7,146 nt of DNA from Treponema sp. (lineage in GTDB: Bacteria; Spirochaetota; Spirochaetia; Treponematales; Treponemataceae). The stretch spans positions 1 through 7,146 of the forward strand of contig JAGABO010000085.1 in NCBI GenBank assembly GCA_017614655.1, in the 5' to 3' direction. A program made the translations under genes and the position numbers. Below are positions 6,158-7,146 of the stretch, piece by piece (position 1 is the stretch's first letter; every line of letters starts with the position of its first letter). The notes under the pieces were generated by a model, which saw only the letters and a list, made by a program, of their open reading frames with translations, searched no databases and had not been told where the DNA came from.

Positions 6158-7146
6158 CTAAAATTTCACAATAAGCAGAGTCTGGTCATCATGCTGCACA
6201 AGACTTCCGCTGAATTTTTTTATGTCTGCCTTTACAAGGTTGACAATATCTTTTCCCGATGAATTGTGATTCGTCTGGATTAATTTAAGCAGTCTGTCAG
6301 TAGTATACTGTTTTCCTGCATCATTGAGCGATTCAACAATACCATCTGTGTACATAATCATTATATCACCTTTTTTGACATCGTGCATATAATTTTTGTA
6401 CTCGGTTGACTTTTCTACTCCGATAGGTTCACTCTGAACGGAAATCTTTTCGATACTGTTCGTTTCTCCGCTGTACCAGTAGAGAGGAGTCGTACCGCAG
6501 GAAGAGAATTCAATCTTTGAAGTTTCCGGATCATAGTTAACGAGGGCAAGAGAACCGAAATGGTCTGCACTGAAGGATTCACCTGAAATTCCCTTGTTTA
6601 CCCAGTTAAGGATTGTTCCTGCAGTCTGTTTTGTATTTACGACCAGGCGGAGCATTGCACGTACCATCGTCATAATCATGACGCTGTTTATGCCTTTTCC
6701 TGCAATATCTCCGACGATGAAGGAAACCCTGTCTTTTCTTGATGGAATGACATCATAGAAGTCACCGCAGACACCTTCGTTCTGTTCGAACAGGGATCCG
6801 ATCTGTACATCCTTTATAATCGGGAGCTTTACAGGACGGAGCATACTCTGGATATTGATTGCAAGATCCGTTTCCTTTGTAACTCCGTTATGCTCGATAA
6901 CTTCCTTAACTGTTATTGAATTCTGAACGGCTTCTGCAGCAAAACCTGCAAGAGTTTTAACAGTTTCGAACTCTGCTTCCGTAAATTTAGGGCTTGAATG
7001 GCTTCTTGAAAGTGCTATAAGTCCGATTACGGCATCTCCGTTAAGCATCGGAACTACAATATAGCTTCCACATTCAAGGAATTCTTCCGGTCCGTTCTGA
7101 TAAATGCGGTCATCCATTTCCGGTTTTGTAATGAGTTCCGGCTTTC
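6158..7146 (-). CDS. GAF plus PP2C/SpoIIE-type serine phosphatase, RsbU-like (5' end outside window)
   Basis: The frame stays open to the window edge, with nine complete codons upstream of the ATG at 7117 (KPELITKPE). That ATG therefore falls inside a domain and is not the real start. The 328 visible residues (numbered from 7144) begin with the C-terminal half of a GAF-type sensor domain (about 1-75; YIVVPMLNGDAVIGLIAL, then FTEAEFETVKTLAGFAAEAV). A short helical linker leads to the SpoIIE/PP2C domain (about 95-328). All metal-binding aspartates expected for this family are present: CGDFYD (D128, D131), VGDIAGKG (D146), YTDGIVE (D267) and HDDQTLL (D319, D320). The predicted job is to dephosphorylate the STAS protein encoded 29 bp downstream when the GAF domain senses a signal. 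The N-terminus may hold more sensor modules. The stop is TAG at 6160-6158. Confidence 0.92.
   Translation of the reverse strand, partial: KPELITKPEMDDRIYQNGPEEFLECGSYIVVPMLNGDAVIGLIALSRSHSSPKFTEAEFETVKTLAGFAAEAVQNSITVKEVIEHNGVTKETDLAINIQSMLRPVKLPIIKDVQIGSLFEQNEGVCGDFYDVIPSRKDRVSFIVGDIAGKGINSVMIMTMVRAMLRLVVNTKQTAGTILNWVNKGISGESFSADHFGSLALVNYDPETSKIEFSSCGTTPLYWYSGETNSIEKISVQSEPIGVEKSTEYKNYMHDVKKGDIMIMYTDGIVESLNDAGKQYTTDRLLKLIQTNHNSSGKDIVNLVKADIKKFSGSLVQHDDQTLLIVKF

Noticed and set aside
7115..7117. ATG at 7117 as the start of the phosphatase
   Set aside because: The frame continues upstream to the edge of the window, and the ATG falls within the GAF-like domain, so the real start lies outside.

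Overview
The window looks like a spirochaete chromosome, most likely a Treponema. The evidence is the gene families (a DUF4912 protein next to a GH57/DUF1957 protein, and a spirochaete-style RsbU/RsbV/RsbW-like module), the lysine-, serine- and glutamate-rich proteins, and the moderate GC content. The species cannot be named from sequence alone. Every supported gene is on the minus strand, so transcription runs from position 7146 towards position 1.

Region 1 (7146 to 5230) is a compact partner-switching operon. It holds a GAF plus PP2C/SpoIIE-type phosphatase that is cut by the window edge, a STAS anti-sigma-factor antagonist with the DSSG phosphorylation motif, and a GHKL/RsbW-like ATPase. 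The gaps are 29 and 11 bp, and strong Shine-Dalgarno sequences precede the second and third genes. The expected logic is that the sensor phosphatase dephosphorylates the STAS protein, which then binds the ATPase and releases its target. No sigma factor or other target is visible here.

Region 2 (about 5227 to 4762) is the tmRNA gene ssrA. It has a TTGACT/TATATA promoter that begins at the stop codon of the ATPase gene, a 370-nt one-piece tmRNA with no encoded CCA end, and a strong intrinsic terminator. The tag frame ends in LAA, as expected, but reads as 16 to 19 residues (AKVAKRREEESSEAVSLAA), longer and more charged than the usual tag of about 10 to 12. Between the terminator and the next gene (4761 to 4630) there is only a candidate promoter and a doubtful 22-codon ORF.

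Region 3 (4666 to 1) holds three genes: a DUF4912 protein, a GH57 branching-enzyme-like protein, and a long exported TPR-like or helical protein that runs off the window. The GH57-like protein is the most interesting object here. The fold-level signatures of the family and its DUF1957 C-terminal domain are retained, but the positions that line up with the catalytic nucleophile, the acid/base Asp and the conserved active-site histidines are all replaced. It is best read as a pseudoenzyme, translationally coupled to its DUF4912 partner. The third gene does not appear as a bounded ORF because it has no stop inside the window. A large AT-rich inverted repeat covers its predicted promoter and start region.

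No mobile element, CRISPR array, tRNA or rRNA was seen.
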